This document shows, in pieces, positions 52,581 through 60,827 of a stretch of DNA of 64,000 bases; the stretch's first letter is position 1; the number at the start of each line of letters is the position of its first letter. Where the stretch lies: the NCBI GenBank assembly GCA_049517675.1, contig JBEKRV010000001.1, forward strand, positions 1 through 64,000, given 5' to 3'. The notes under the pieces are model-generated. The model had not been told where the DNA came from, searched no databases, and saw only the letters and a program-made list of their open reading frames with translations. A program made the position numbers and the translations under genes. Source of the stretch: Bog-756 sp049517675 (lineage in GTDB: Bacteria; Actinomycetota; Acidimicrobiia; Acidimicrobiales; RAAP-2).

Positions 52581-52916
52581 TCACCGCCTGCGTCGCCACC
52601 ACTTGCGACCGCTCTTCTCGTCCTCCTCGCGCACGTCGGCGAGGGTGTCGGAGGCCACGGCGTTGACGATGTCCTCGGCCTGACCGAGCACCGCGGCCGC
52701 CTCGACCCCGGGGACGTCCGGCATCGGCTCGATGGCCGGTTCGACCAGTGAGCCGTGGCTCCACCCGACGTCGGCCAGACGGGGCGCGTACGACGGGCAG
52801 TCGTCAGGACACTTCCAGGGGGCTTCGGGTGCCAGGTCGAGTACGCAGAAGCGGGCGACCTCGCCCGAGTCGTAGGTCCGACTCTGGAAATGCTTGCACT
52901 CTTCACGCATCGGCAT
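52581..52916 (-). CDS. small four-cysteine protein next to sufB
   Basis: 111 residues of no family I can name. Cys 7, 24, 36 and 40 form a C-x16-C-x11-C-x3-C pattern in EECKHF, RFCVLDL and KCPDDCPSY, suggesting a zinc or Fe-S site. The middle is acidic and the end reads SGRKWWRRRR. ATG 52916 has GGGAG 6 bases upstream; a second ATG two codons later is possible. It follows sufB by 76 bases on the same strand, so co-transcription with Fe-S assembly genes is likely. Confidence 0.75.
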   Translation of the reverse strand: MPMREECKHFQSRTYDSGEVARFCVLDLAPEAPWKCPDDCPSYAPRLADVGWSHGSLVEPAIEPMPDVPGVEAAAVLGQAEDIVNAVASDTLADVREEDEKSGRKWWRRRR

Positions 52917-52992
52917 GGGTGGCTCCCTCGTTGTCTCCACGCACATTCTGACCCACATGTGCGTGCCCGCTGGTTCCGCCCCCCCAGCACGT

Positions 52993-54393
52993 TCAGCCGA
53001 CGGATCCCTCCATCTGCAGTTCGATCAGCCGGCTCCACTCGACCGCATACTCCATCGGGAGCGTCCGGGTGATCGGCTCGATGAAGCCGTTCACGATCAT
53101 GCCCATGGCCTGTGTCTCGGACAGGCCACGGCTCATCAGGTAGAACAGCTGGTCGTCGCCGACCTTGGACACGGTGGCCTCGTGGCCGATCCGGGCGTCG
53201 CGTTCCCCGACCTCCATGTAGGGCTTGGTCTCGGAGACCGAGACGTCGTCGAGGAGGAGCGCGTCGCACCGCACGAAGCTCTTGGCGTTCTTCGCGCCCT
53301 CGTCGACGTGCACGAGCCCCCGGTATGTGGTGACGCCGGCGTCCTTCGAGATCGACTTCGACACGATGGTCGAGGTGGTCTCGGGCGCGGCATGGATCAT
53401 CTTCGCTCCGGCGTCCTGGTGCTGACCGGCCCCGGCGTAGGCGACGGACAGCACTTCGCCCGAGGCCTTGGGGCCCATCAGGTACACGCTCGGGTACTTC
53501 ATGGTCAGCCGGGAGCCGATGTTGCCGTCGATCCACTCGACGTGTGCCTCCGCCTCGGCCCGGGCCCGCTTGGTGACCAGGTTGTAGACGTTGTTCGACC
53601 AGTTCTGGATGGTCGTGTAGGTGATCCTCGACCCCTCGAGGGCGACGAGCTCGACCACGGCCGAGTGGAGTGAGTCGGAGGTGTACACCGGTGCCGAGCA
53701 TCCCTCGATGTAGTGCACCTGGGCCCCGACGTCGGCGATGATCAGGGTCCGCTCGAACTGGCCCATGTTCTCGGCGTTGATCCGGAAGTAGGCCTGGAGC
53801 GGCTGGTCGACCACGACGCCGGGGGGGACGTAGATGAAGGAGCCGCCCGACCAGACGGCCGAGTTGAGCGCGGCGAACTTGTTGTCGTTGGGGGGGATGA
53901 TCGTCCCGAAGTACTTCCGGACGAGTTCCGGGTGCTCGCGGACCGCGGTGTCCATGTCGCAGAAGATGATGCCGAGCGCCTCGAGGTCCTCGCGGTTGCG
54001 GTGGAACACGACCTCGGACTCGTACTGGGCGGTCACGCCGGCCAGGTACTTCCGCTCGGCCTCGGGGATTCCCAGCTTCTCGTAGGTGTTCTTGATGGCG
54101 TCGGGGAGGTCGTTCCAGTCCTCCACCTGTCCCGACGTGGGCTTGATGTAGTAGTAGATGTCGTCGAAGTCGAGGTCGGGCATGTTGACCGCGAACCACT
54201 CGGCCATCGGGCGCTTCTCGAAGCGCTGGAGGGCCCGCAGCCGGAAGTCCCGCATCCAGTCGGGTTCCCTCTTCATGGCCGACATCTCGCGCACGATGGA
54301 CTCGGACAGGCCCTTCTTGGGCTTGAACACGTAGTCCTCTTCGTCGGACCAACCCAGCTTGTACTTCCCGAGGTCGAGGTCGGTGGTCGTCAT
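52993..54393 (-). CDS. sufB: Fe-S assembly scaffold protein SufB
   Basis: Central scaffold of the SUF system. The 466-residue protein has YVFKPKKGLSESIVREMS, YYYIKPT, SGGSFIYVPPGVVVDQPLQ (in part), HYIEGCSAPVY with the conserved Cys, and the C-terminal RCDALLLDDVS and MSRGLSETQAMGMIVNGF. ATG 54393 is preceded by AGGAG at good spacing. The promoter region upstream carries a short palindrome. sufD and the second sufC lie on the same strand 1.5 kb further, past the isomerase gene. Confidence 0.97.
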   Translation of the reverse strand: MTTTDLDLGKYKLGWSDEEDYVFKPKKGLSESIVREMSAMKREPDWMRDFRLRALQRFEKRPMAEWFAVNMPDLDFDDIYYYIKPTSGQVEDWNDLPDAIKNTYEKLGIPEAERKYLAGVTAQYESEVVFHRNREDLEALGIIFCDMDTAVREHPELVRKYFGTIIPPNDNKFAALNSAVWSGGSFIYVPPGVVVDQPLQAYFRINAENMGQFERTLIIADVGAQVHYIEGCSAPVYTSDSLHSAVVELVALEGSRITYTTIQNWSNNVYNLVTKRARAEAEAHVEWIDGNIGSRLTMKYPSVYLMGPKASGEVLSVAYAGAGQHQDAGAKMIHAAPETTSTIVSKSISKDAGVTTYRGLVHVDEGAKNAKSFVRCDALLLDDVSVSETKPYMEVGERDARIGHEATVSKVGDDQLFYLMSRGLSETQAMGMIVNGFIEPITRTLPMEYAVEWSRLIELQMEGSVG

Positions 54394-54431
54394 GGGCGCT
54401 CCTGGTCGGCGGGAGGGGCCGGCTATTTCCC

Positions 54432-54443
54432 CTATCCAGATAG
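54432..54443. promoter_or_regulatory. palindrome overlapping the sufB promoter
   Basis: CTATC and GATAG flank a 2-base centre. On the minus strand it overlaps a TACTAT hexamer (54440-54445), so a bound protein would block RNA polymerase. The arms are short, and the sequence differs from the palindrome in front of the first sufC. Confidence 0.4.
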
Positions 54444-54445
54444 TA
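54440..54445 (-). promoter_or_regulatory. -10 hexamer for sufB, leadered
   Basis: TACTAT on the minus strand, about 46 bases before the ATG, leaving a leader of roughly 40 bases that contains the AGGAG site. Confidence 0.4.
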
Positions 54446-54583
54446 ACAACTCCCGCACCCGGGCCGCGCGGCCCGCCGACGGCCACGGTCGGGTGCACCG
54501 GCGCCGGCCGGGTTCCGTCCGGCCACCCGACGGGCGCCGACCCGTGAGGCCGACCCGTGAGTTCGTCGTGCCATTGTGTGCGG

Positions 54584-56767
54584 ATGGCCGAGAACCCCAG
54601 CACGAGCAGCACCTCCGGACCACCCGTGCCACCGGTCGCCGAGCGGCGGCCGGTGGTCCTCGAAGCCCACGGCGACGTGCGCATCGACGACTGGTACTGG
54701 CTCCGGGACAAGGAGGATCGGGACGTCATCGCCCACCTCGAGTCCGAGAATGCCTACACCGAGGCGGTGATGGCCGGCACCGTGCCCCTCCAGGAGGCGC
54801 TCTACGCCGAGATGGTCGCCCGGATCCAGGAGACCGACCTCTCGGTCCCGGTGCGCAAGGGGCCCTGGCTGTACTACAGCCGCTCGGTCGAGGGCTGCAG
54901 CTACGGCATCCACTGCCGCAGGCCGGCGGACGGGCCGGTCGACGTCGAGGAGGTCCTCCTCGACGAGAACGTGCTGGCCGAGGGACACGACTACTTCTCG
55001 CTGGGCAACTTCGCCATCAGTCCCGACCACCGCTGGCTCGTGTACTCGACGGACACGACCGGGGGCGAGCGCTACTCCATGCGCTTCCGCGACCTGACGA
55101 CGGGAGCCGAGTCGGGGGAGTCGATCGAGGACACCTCGTACGGGGCGGCCTGGGCCAACGACAACACCACCGTCTTCTACGTACGGGTCGACGAGGCCAT
55201 GCGCCCGTTCCAGCTGTGGCGGCACCGGGTCGGTACCGATCCCGCCACCGACGTGGTGGTCATCGAGGAGCCCGACGACCACTACTACCTCGGCGTGGGC
55301 CGGACCAAGGACGACCGGTTCGTGCTCTGCGGCCTCGATTCCAAGGTGACCTCCGAGGTGCGGGTGCTCGACGCCGACGAACCGACGGGCACCTTCACGG
55401 TCGTCGAGCCCCGGAGGCACGGCGTCGAGTACACGGTGGACCACGACCGGGGCGACCCCGGGACCGGCCGTCGGGCTCGGTTCCTCATCGTCACCAACGA
55501 CGGCGCCGAGGACTTCCGGCTCATGGAGGCACCCGAGGACGACCCCGGACGTTCCCGCTGGGCCGAGGTCGTCCCGGCACGGGACGGCGTGCGCCTCGAC
55601 GCCGTCGACCCCTTCGCCCACCACCTGGCCGTCTACGAACGCGAGGGTGGCGAGACGAGGATCCGGGTCGTCGATCTGGCCACCGGCACGTCGACCCCGG
55701 TCGACCAGCACGAGACGCCCTCCACCGTGTGGGGCGAGGCCAATCCCGAGTACGACTCTACGGTGCTGCGCTACGGCTACACCTCGCTGGCCACACCCCG
55801 CTCGGTCTACGACCTCGATCTGGTCGAGGGGGAGCTCACCCTCCTGAAGCGCCAGCCCGTCCTGGGGGACTTCGACCCGGCCCGCTACCGCACCGAGCGG
55901 CAGTGGGCGACCGCGGACGACGGCACCCGGGTGCCGATCTCGCTGGTCTACCGGCCCGACCTGGTGGTCGCTCCCGGTTCGGGAGCGACCGGGGACGGAG
56001 CACCGTGCCTCCTGTACGGCTACGGCTCCTACGAGCTGTCGATGGACCCGACCTTCTCGACACTGCGGTTGTGCCTCCTCGACCGGGGGTTCGTGTTCGC
56101 CATCGCCCACGTCCGGGGTGGCGGCGAGATGGGCCGCCGCTGGTACGAGGAGGGGAAGTTCGCGGCCAAGCCCAACACGTTCTCCGACTTCGTGGCCTGC
56201 GCCCGCCACCTGGTCGACGGCGGATGGACCTCACCCGGGCGGCTGGTGGCCAGGGGCGGGAGCGCGGGTGGCCTGCTGATGGGCGCGGTGGCCAACTCCG
56301 CCCCCGAGCTGTTCCGGGCCATCGTCGCCGAGGTGCCCTTCGTCGATTGCCTGACCACCATCTCCGACGAGACCCTCCCCCTCACCGTGACCGAGTGGGA
56401 GGAGTGGGGCAACCCGGTGGAGGACCCCGACATCTACCGGGTCATGAAGGGCTACTCCCCCTACGACAACGTGGCCTCCACCCGACCCGACGGCAGCCCC
56501 GTCCGCTATCCGGACATCCTCGCCACCGCCGGGCTGTCGGACCCCAGGGTCGGATTCTGGGAGCCGGCCAAGTGGGTGTCCAAGCTGCGCGCCGCCAATC
56601 CGGCGAACCGGGTCCTCCTCAAGACCGAGATGGGAGCAGGCCACGGTGGTCCGTCCGGACGCTACGAGGCCTGGAAGGACGAGGCCTTCGTCTACGCATT
56701 CGTGCTCGACGCCCTGGGCCTCGCCGATGCACGGCCCCGCCCCTACCCGGAGGCACCCCCGGGCTGA
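54584..56767 (+). CDS. ptrB: oligopeptidase B (prolyl oligopeptidase family S9A)
   Basis: Cytoplasmic serine peptidase that cuts short peptides, usually after Arg or Lys. The 727-residue protein has an N-terminal segment with DDWYWLRDKEDRDVIAHLE, a seven-bladed propeller, and an alpha/beta-hydrolase domain with catalytic Ser in ARGGSAGGLLMG, Asp in AGLSDPRVGFWEP, and His in MGAGHGGPSGR. The FAIAHVRGGGEMGRRWYEEGK region (in part) is typical. ATG 54584 is preferred; a GTG nine codons earlier is in frame. A CATTGT word lies 6 bases ahead of the ATG. Confidence 0.93.
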   Translation: MAENPSTSSTSGPPVPPVAERRPVVLEAHGDVRIDDWYWLRDKEDRDVIAHLESENAYTEAVMAGTVPLQEALYAEMVARIQETDLSVPVRKGPWLYYSRSVEGCSYGIHCRRPADGPVDVEEVLLDENVLAEGHDYFSLGNFAISPDHRWLVYSTDTTGGERYSMRFRDLTTGAESGESIEDTSYGAAWANDNTTVFYVRVDEAMRPFQLWRHRVGTDPATDVVVIEEPDDHYYLGVGRTKDDRFVLCGLDSKVTSEVRVLDADEPTGTFTVVEPRRHGVEYTVDHDRGDPGTGRRARFLIVTNDGAEDFRLMEAPEDDPGRSRWAEVVPARDGVRLDAVDPFAHHLAVYEREGGETRIRVVDLATGTSTPVDQHETPSTVWGEANPEYDSTVLRYGYTSLATPRSVYDLDLVEGELTLLKRQPVLGDFDPARYRTERQWATADDGTRVPISLVYRPDLVVAPGSGATGDGAPCLLYGYGSYELSMDPTFSTLRLCLLDRGFVFAIAHVRGGGEMGRRWYEEGKFAAKPNTFSDFVACARHLVDGGWTSPGRLVARGGSAGGLLMGAVANSAPELFRAIVAEVPFVDCLTTISDETLPLTVTEWEEWGNPVEDPDIYRVMKGYSPYDNVASTRPDGSPVRYPDILATAGLSDPRVGFWEPAKWVSKLRAANPANRVLLKTEMGAGHGGPSGRYEAWKDEAFVYAFVLDALGLADARPRPYPEAPPG

Positions 56768-56813
56768 CCACGCCACCGGAGCACCCCGACCGCGGGCGGG
56801 TCCCGACCGGGGC

Positions 56814-57806
56814 TCAGCCGGTGCCCGTGGTCGACGTCGAACCCGGGCCCGAGGTCGTGGTCGTCGTCGCGGGACCTGCGGCAGCGACGGCCGCCGCCGA
56901 TGGCGTGAACGTGGCGACGAACGGTGCGTGCAACGTCGTCGGGAGCACCACCGGGACGGTGTCGACCGACAGGGTCGCGTTGGCGGTGCCCAACTGCACC
57001 GAGGTCGCCCCGGTCGCCTGGACGTTCTGCACCTTGCCGGCCGACAGCTCGCCCGCCCACACCCCGGCGCCGGTGGTGGCCGAGTCCACCTCGACCCAGC
57101 ACGCGCCTGTGCCGGTGACCGTGATCTGGAACGAGTCCTCGGGCACGGTGTAGTCGGCGGACGTGCCCGACGGGGACGTCGTCGTGGCCACGAACCGTGC
57201 CGGGAGCGTGGTCGGCGTAGGCCGGGTGGTGGAGGTGGGACGGGTCCGCTTGGCGGCCCGGTGGGAAGCCCGGTGGCCGTCCGTGCCCGTCGACGGCCCG
57301 GTCGTGGAGGCGGCATGGGCGCCCGTGTGCGGCTTGTGCCTCCCGAGCAGGGCCAGACCGGCGAAGAGCGCCACGATCACGACGACCACGACGACCCAGC
57401 TTCCGGACCGCCGGCGGCGGTTCATCGAGTCGAGTGCCATGCGCTGTGCCCGGTCGCTCCTCGGGGTCGGGGTGCTGTCGACCATCACCCCGAACCGGCT
57501 CCGGTCGAGGGGTCGGGCCTCGTCGAAGACGATCGGGGCGTCCGGGTCCGGGAACTGGTCCGTCCCCCGGACCGGTACAGGCGGCACGGCGTGCTCGTCG
57601 GACGGGCCCGACGCACCGGGCGGAGCATGGCGGGCGACGGGGCGGACCATGGGTGGCCCGATGCGCTCCGACAGGTGTTCGAGGGTTCCGAGGGCCTGGT
57701 TGTAGTTCCGGACCGAGTGCACGTCGTCACCCCGGGGTCGACGCACGAGGACGACCGCGAGCGCGACCACGACCAGCACCACGATGACGAACGCCACGGC
57801 CCACAT
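56814..57806 (-). CDS. membrane protein with RodZ C-terminal-like domain
   Basis: 330 residues with two hydrophobic segments: one at the very N terminus (VAFVIVVLVVVALAVVLV) and one near residue 140 (WVVVVVVIVALFAGLALLG). Between them is a disordered cytoplasmic stretch with FDEARPLDRSRFGVMVD. After the second helix comes a Thr/Pro linker and a beta domain with SFQITVTGTGACWVEVD and GELSAGKVQNVQ...VQLGTANATLSV, which resembles the DUF4115 domain at the outside end of RodZ. RodZ links MreB to the wall, but the cytoplasmic helix-turn-helix of RodZ is missing. Function is inferred only. Confidence 0.7.
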   Translation of the reverse strand: MWAVAFVIVVLVVVALAVVLVRRPRGDDVHSVRNYNQALGTLEHLSERIGPPMVRPVARHAPPGASGPSDEHAVPPVPVRGTDQFPDPDAPIVFDEARPLDRSRFGVMVDSTPTPRSDRAQRMALDSMNRRRRSGSWVVVVVVIVALFAGLALLGRHKPHTGAHAASTTGPSTGTDGHRASHRAAKRTRPTSTTRPTPTTLPARFVATTTSPSGTSADYTVPEDSFQITVTGTGACWVEVDSATTGAGVWAGELSAGKVQNVQATGATSVQLGTANATLSVDTVPVVLPTTLHAPFVATFTPSAAAVAAAGPATTTTTSGPGSTSTTGTG

Positions 57807-57907
57807 TCGGTCTATTCAACCCCGAAACCGGAGCGGGTCGCGGTGCGGGGTGACGCCGCTGGACGGCAGTCGGGCGTCGACGGGACGCGTCGCCCCAGGT
57901 CGGGCCC

Positions 57908-58720
57908 TTAGATCGCCGTGACCGCGGTCAGGCCGCCGTCGATGGTCAGATGGGTGCCCGTGATGAACGAGGCCTCCGCCGAGAGCAGGAACCGGATCGG
58001 CCGGGCGATCTCGTCCGGGGACGAGATCCGCCCGAGGGGCGTGCGCTCCTCGAGCTGCTCACGGAACCCGGGGAGGGCGAAGGCGGGCTCGAGCATCGGG
58101 GTCGCGACCGCCCCCGGGCACACGGCGTTGACCCGGAACCCGTCCATGGCGAATCGCTCCGCCAACGAGCGCATGACGCCCAGCACGCCTCCCTTCGACG
58201 CGCAGTAGGCCGTCAGGATGCCGCTCCCGAAGAGCCCTTCGATGGAGGAGATGAGCACCACGGCGGAGCCGGGACCGGCCTGGCGGAACGGCTCCACCAG
58301 TTGCCGGCAGACCATTGCCGCCGCCCGCACGTTGACGTTCATGGTGGCATCCCAGACGGCGTCGTCGATGTCGTCGACCGTCGCCGCCCCCGAGACGCCG
58401 GCGGCGTGCACGAATCCGCCGAGCGAACCGAGTGCCGATGCTGCGGCCCCGACCGCACCGCCGATGGCCGCGGAGTCGGTGACGTCGACCGTCGCCTCAT
58501 GGGCGACCACCCCCCGGTCGCGGCAGAGTGCGGCCGTCTCCCGGGCGCCGTCGGTGTCGATGTCCCAGATGGCGACCGGCCGTCCCACCTCGGCGAGGGC
58601 GAGGGCGGTGGCCCGGCCGATGCCCGAACCCGCGCCGGTGACGAGGACCCCGGTCGACGGGGTGCCGAGGCCGGCGGACACCGACGCCACGTCCGGGACG
58701 GTTCCGGGTAGCGCTGTCAT
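57908..58720 (-). CDS. short-chain dehydrogenase/reductase
   Basis: 270 residues with cofactor loop VTGAGSGIGRATALAL near residue 28, DIDTDGARET after beta2 (suggesting NAD), FVHAAGVSGAATVDD, catalytic Ser in LISSIEGLFGSG and the YCASK pair, and the C-terminal FITGTHLTIDGG. ATG 58720 has GGGAG 9 bases upstream. Substrate unknown. It stands alone on the minus strand between the RodZ-like gene and rmlC. Confidence 0.88.
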   Translation of the reverse strand: MTALPGTVPDVASVSAGLGTPSTGVLVTGAGSGIGRATALALAEVGRPVAIWDIDTDGARETAALCRDRGVVAHEATVDVTDSAAIGGAVGAAASALGSLGGFVHAAGVSGAATVDDIDDAVWDATMNVNVRAAAMVCRQLVEPFRQAGPGSAVVLISSIEGLFGSGILTAYCASKGGVLGVMRSLAERFAMDGFRVNAVCPGAVATPMLEPAFALPGFREQLEERTPLGRISSPDEIARPIRFLLSAEASFITGTHLTIDGGLTAVTAI

Positions 58721-58828
58721 GCGGGGAGTCTCCCAGACCGACGGGCGGTCGGTACGCACCGTCCACCGGTCGGGACGGGCCACCGGACCGGCACCGGGCT
58801 GCGGGTCGGTTCGCCGCGGAGGGAACGG

Positions 58829-59380
58829 TCAGGTGCGGAGGCCCGCATAGGGCTGGCGACCGGGGGGGATCTCGGAGCGGAGCGGGTTGGCCTGGTCGCG
58901 GTTCGAGAGCACCGGGTCGGCAAGGCCCCAGTCGCCGTTGATGGCGGGGTCGTCCCAGGCCACACCGAGCTCGTCCTCGGGGTTGTAGTAGCCGTCGACC
59001 AGGTACCAGAGGGTCAGATCGGTCAATGAGGCGAATCCGTGGGCCACGCCCGGGGGGATGAACAGACCCCGGTCGTGGTCCCCCGAGAGGTCGAGGGAGA
59101 GCGTGGCCCCGTCGGTGGGCGAGCCCTGCCGCAGGTCGTGCAGGACCACCCGGGCCGTTCCGGCCAGTACGTACCAGTAGTCGGACTGGTGCAGGTGGTA
59201 GTGGAGTCCGACGACGGCACCGGCCTGCTTGGTCGACCGGTTGCCCTGGATCATCTCGCGGCCCAGCGGGAACCAGCTCCGGCGGTAGGTCTCGACGAAG
59301 CGGCCCCGTTCGTCGCCGTGGGCGTCGGGCTCGACGATGATGACGTCCCGGATCACGTCGGACTCGATGATCTTCGGCAT
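58829..59380 (-). CDS. rmlC: dTDP-4-dehydrorhamnose 3,5-epimerase family cupin
   Basis: 183 residues of RmlC type: RGRFVETYRRSWF, the catalytic His in VVGLHYHLHQSDYW, HDLRQGSPT, PPGVAHGFASL and YYNPEDELGVAWDDPAI. It would perform the epimerisation between RmlB and RmlD, which are encoded about 49 kb away. The GLHYHLH stretch departs slightly from the usual GLHYQ. ATG 59380 has GAGGGG 8 bases upstream. It is 5 bases behind a flavin reductase gene, an unusual neighbour for rmlC. Confidence 0.85.
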   Translation of the reverse strand: MPKIIESDVIRDVIIVEPDAHGDERGRFVETYRRSWFPLGREMIQGNRSTKQAGAVVGLHYHLHQSDYWYVLAGTARVVLHDLRQGSPTDGATLSLDLSGDHDRGLFIPPGVAHGFASLTDLTLWYLVDGYYNPEDELGVAWDDPAINGDWGLADPVLSNRDQANPLRSEIPPGRQPYAGLRT

Positions 59381-59385
59381 ACTGG

Positions 59386-59919
59386 CTACCCCTCGCCTTG
59401 CGCTCGGCTGTCGTGCGCCACAGTAGCGAACCGGCTCCGGAAGAAGAGGAGGGGTGATCCCTCCCCGACGCCGAGGTCGAGCACCCGACCCATGATCAGC
59501 TCGTGGTCGCCGGCGTCGTGGACCAGCTCCACCCGGCAGTCCACCCACGCCAGGCACCCCTCGATGACCGGCGAGCCGGTGCCCGGCGCCGGGTGCCACC
59601 CGACGCCGTCGAACTTCGGGCCGCCGGAGACGGCGAATCCCCTGCACAGCGCCTCCTGGTCCTCGGCCAGGACGTTCACGCAGAAGCTGCCCGAGCGGGC
59701 GATCCGGGGCCAGCTGGTCGACGTACGGGCCGGCGCCACCGCCACGAAGGGCGGATCGATCGAGAGCGACACGAAGCTCTGGCACGTGAAGCCGACCGGC
59801 TCGCCGTCCTCGATCCCCGACACGATGGTCACCCCGGTGGTGAACCGGCTCATGGCGTCCTTGAACCCGGACAGGTCGAAGGGCGGGGCGTCCCCGCTCG
59901 TCCCGTCGGCCACGGTCAC
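59386..59919 (-). CDS. flavin reductase-like domain protein
   Basis: 177 residues of the FMN-binding flavin reductase family that supplies reduced flavin to monooxygenases: FKDAMSRFTTGVTIVS at the start, GFTCQSFVSLSIDPPFVAVAPARTSTSW (in part), FCVNVLAEDQEALCRGFA, and GDHELIMGRVLDLG near the end with the conserved His. GTG 59919 overlaps the metallo-hydrolase stop as GTGA. No partner monooxygenase is in the window. Confidence 0.88.
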   Translation of the reverse strand: MTVADGTSGDAPPFDLSGFKDAMSRFTTGVTIVSGIEDGEPVGFTCQSFVSLSIDPPFVAVAPARTSTSWPRIARSGSFCVNVLAEDQEALCRGFAVSGGPKFDGVGWHPAPGTGSPVIEGCLAWVDCRVELVHDAGDHELIMGRVLDLGVGEGSPLLFFRSRFATVAHDSRAQGEG

Positions 59920-60773
59920 CGTTCCTGGACCTCGAACGAGGCGCCCTCTTTGGCCGCGTTGACCTCGACCTTGCCGGAGGAGTGGGCGATCTGGCGCGCC
60001 GCCCGCAGCATCGAGTCGATCTGTCGATCGCTGTGGCCCGGGTCGTGGTGGAACAGGTCGAGCCGGCCGACCCCGGCCTCGGTGGCCACGTGGACCGCGT
60101 AGGCCGGCGTGGAGTGCCCCCAGTCGAAGAGCTCGACGAACTCCTCCTCGGTGTACTGGGCGTCGTGGATCAGGAGGTCGGCACCCTCGCACAGGTCGAG
60201 CACCGCGTCGTCCACCGTCGACCGGTCGACCGGCGCCTGGTGGTCGGACAGGTAGGCGACGCCCACGCCGTCGGCCTCGATCCGGAAGCCGAGGGTGTTG
60301 CCGATGTGGGGGATGGTGCGCACCTTGACCGCGACGCCCCCCAGGGCGAAGTCGTCGGCGGGCCCGAGGTCGTGGTAGCGGAGTTCGCCCCGGAATTCGT
60401 CCATGTGCACCGGGAAGAACGGAGGCTTGACCATGCTGGCCATGGTGACCTGGAGCGAGCCGTCGGACTGGGCGGGACCGTAGATCTCGAGCAGCGCGCC
60501 GGGATCGCGCATCGGCGAGAAGAACGGCGTGCCGAGCACGTGGTCGTAGTGGAGGTGCGTGAGCAGGGCGTTCCCACGCAGTGGCTTGCCCGACGCCATC
60601 AACGGGACGTTGAGGTGGACGCCGAGCGCACGGAGGCCGGTGCCCATGTCGAGGATCAGCGGCGGCTCGCCGGCCACTTCGACCAGGACGCAGGAGGTGT
60701 TCCCCCCGTACCGGCGCTGCTGGTCGGACGAGCAGGGACACGAACCGCGGACGCCGAAGTAGGTGATTCGCAC
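59916..60773 (-). CDS. MBL-fold metallo-hydrolase, RNase Z-like group
   Basis: 285 residues starting RITYFGVRGSCPCSSDQQRRYGGNTSC (in part), a lead shared by a group of beta-lactamase-fold hydrolases. Metal ligands are LLTHLHYDHVLG near residue 75, IPHIGNTLG, YLSDHQAP with the bridging Asp, and LFHHDPGHSD. Substrate unknown; members of this group include phosphodiesterase-like enzymes. The GTG start has TAGCCT 9 bases upstream, and it is divergent from the alpha/beta hydrolase. Confidence 0.85.
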   Translation of the reverse strand: MRITYFGVRGSCPCSSDQQRRYGGNTSCVLVEVAGEPPLILDMGTGLRALGVHLNVPLMASGKPLRGNALLTHLHYDHVLGTPFFSPMRDPGALLEIYGPAQSDGSLQVTMASMVKPPFFPVHMDEFRGELRYHDLGPADDFALGGVAVKVRTIPHIGNTLGFRIEADGVGVAYLSDHQAPVDRSTVDDAVLDLCEGADLLIHDAQYTEEEFVELFDWGHSTPAYAVHVATEAGVGRLDLFHHDPGHSDRQIDSMLRAARQIAHSSGKVEVNAAKEGASFEVQER

Positions 60774-60782
60774 AGGGTGACG

Positions 60783-60788
60783 AGGCTA
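60783..60788 (-). promoter_or_regulatory. -10 hexamer for the RNase Z-like hydrolase
   Basis: TAGCCT on the minus strand, 9 bases from the GTG start. Confidence 0.4.
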
Positions 60789-60815
60789 GCCGCGGCGACG
60801 GGCGGACTCACGGGC

Positions 60816-60821
60816 TACCGT
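60816..60821 (+). promoter_or_regulatory. -10 hexamer for the alpha/beta hydrolase
   Basis: TACCGT, 6 bases from ATG 60828. Confidence 0.45.
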
Positions 60822-60827
60822 CGGCCC

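Noticed and set aside
52427..57153. Very long open frames on both strands (1260 and 1146 codons) across sufB and the oligopeptidase gene
   Set aside because: They run through several recognisable genes in other frames and show compositional noise only.
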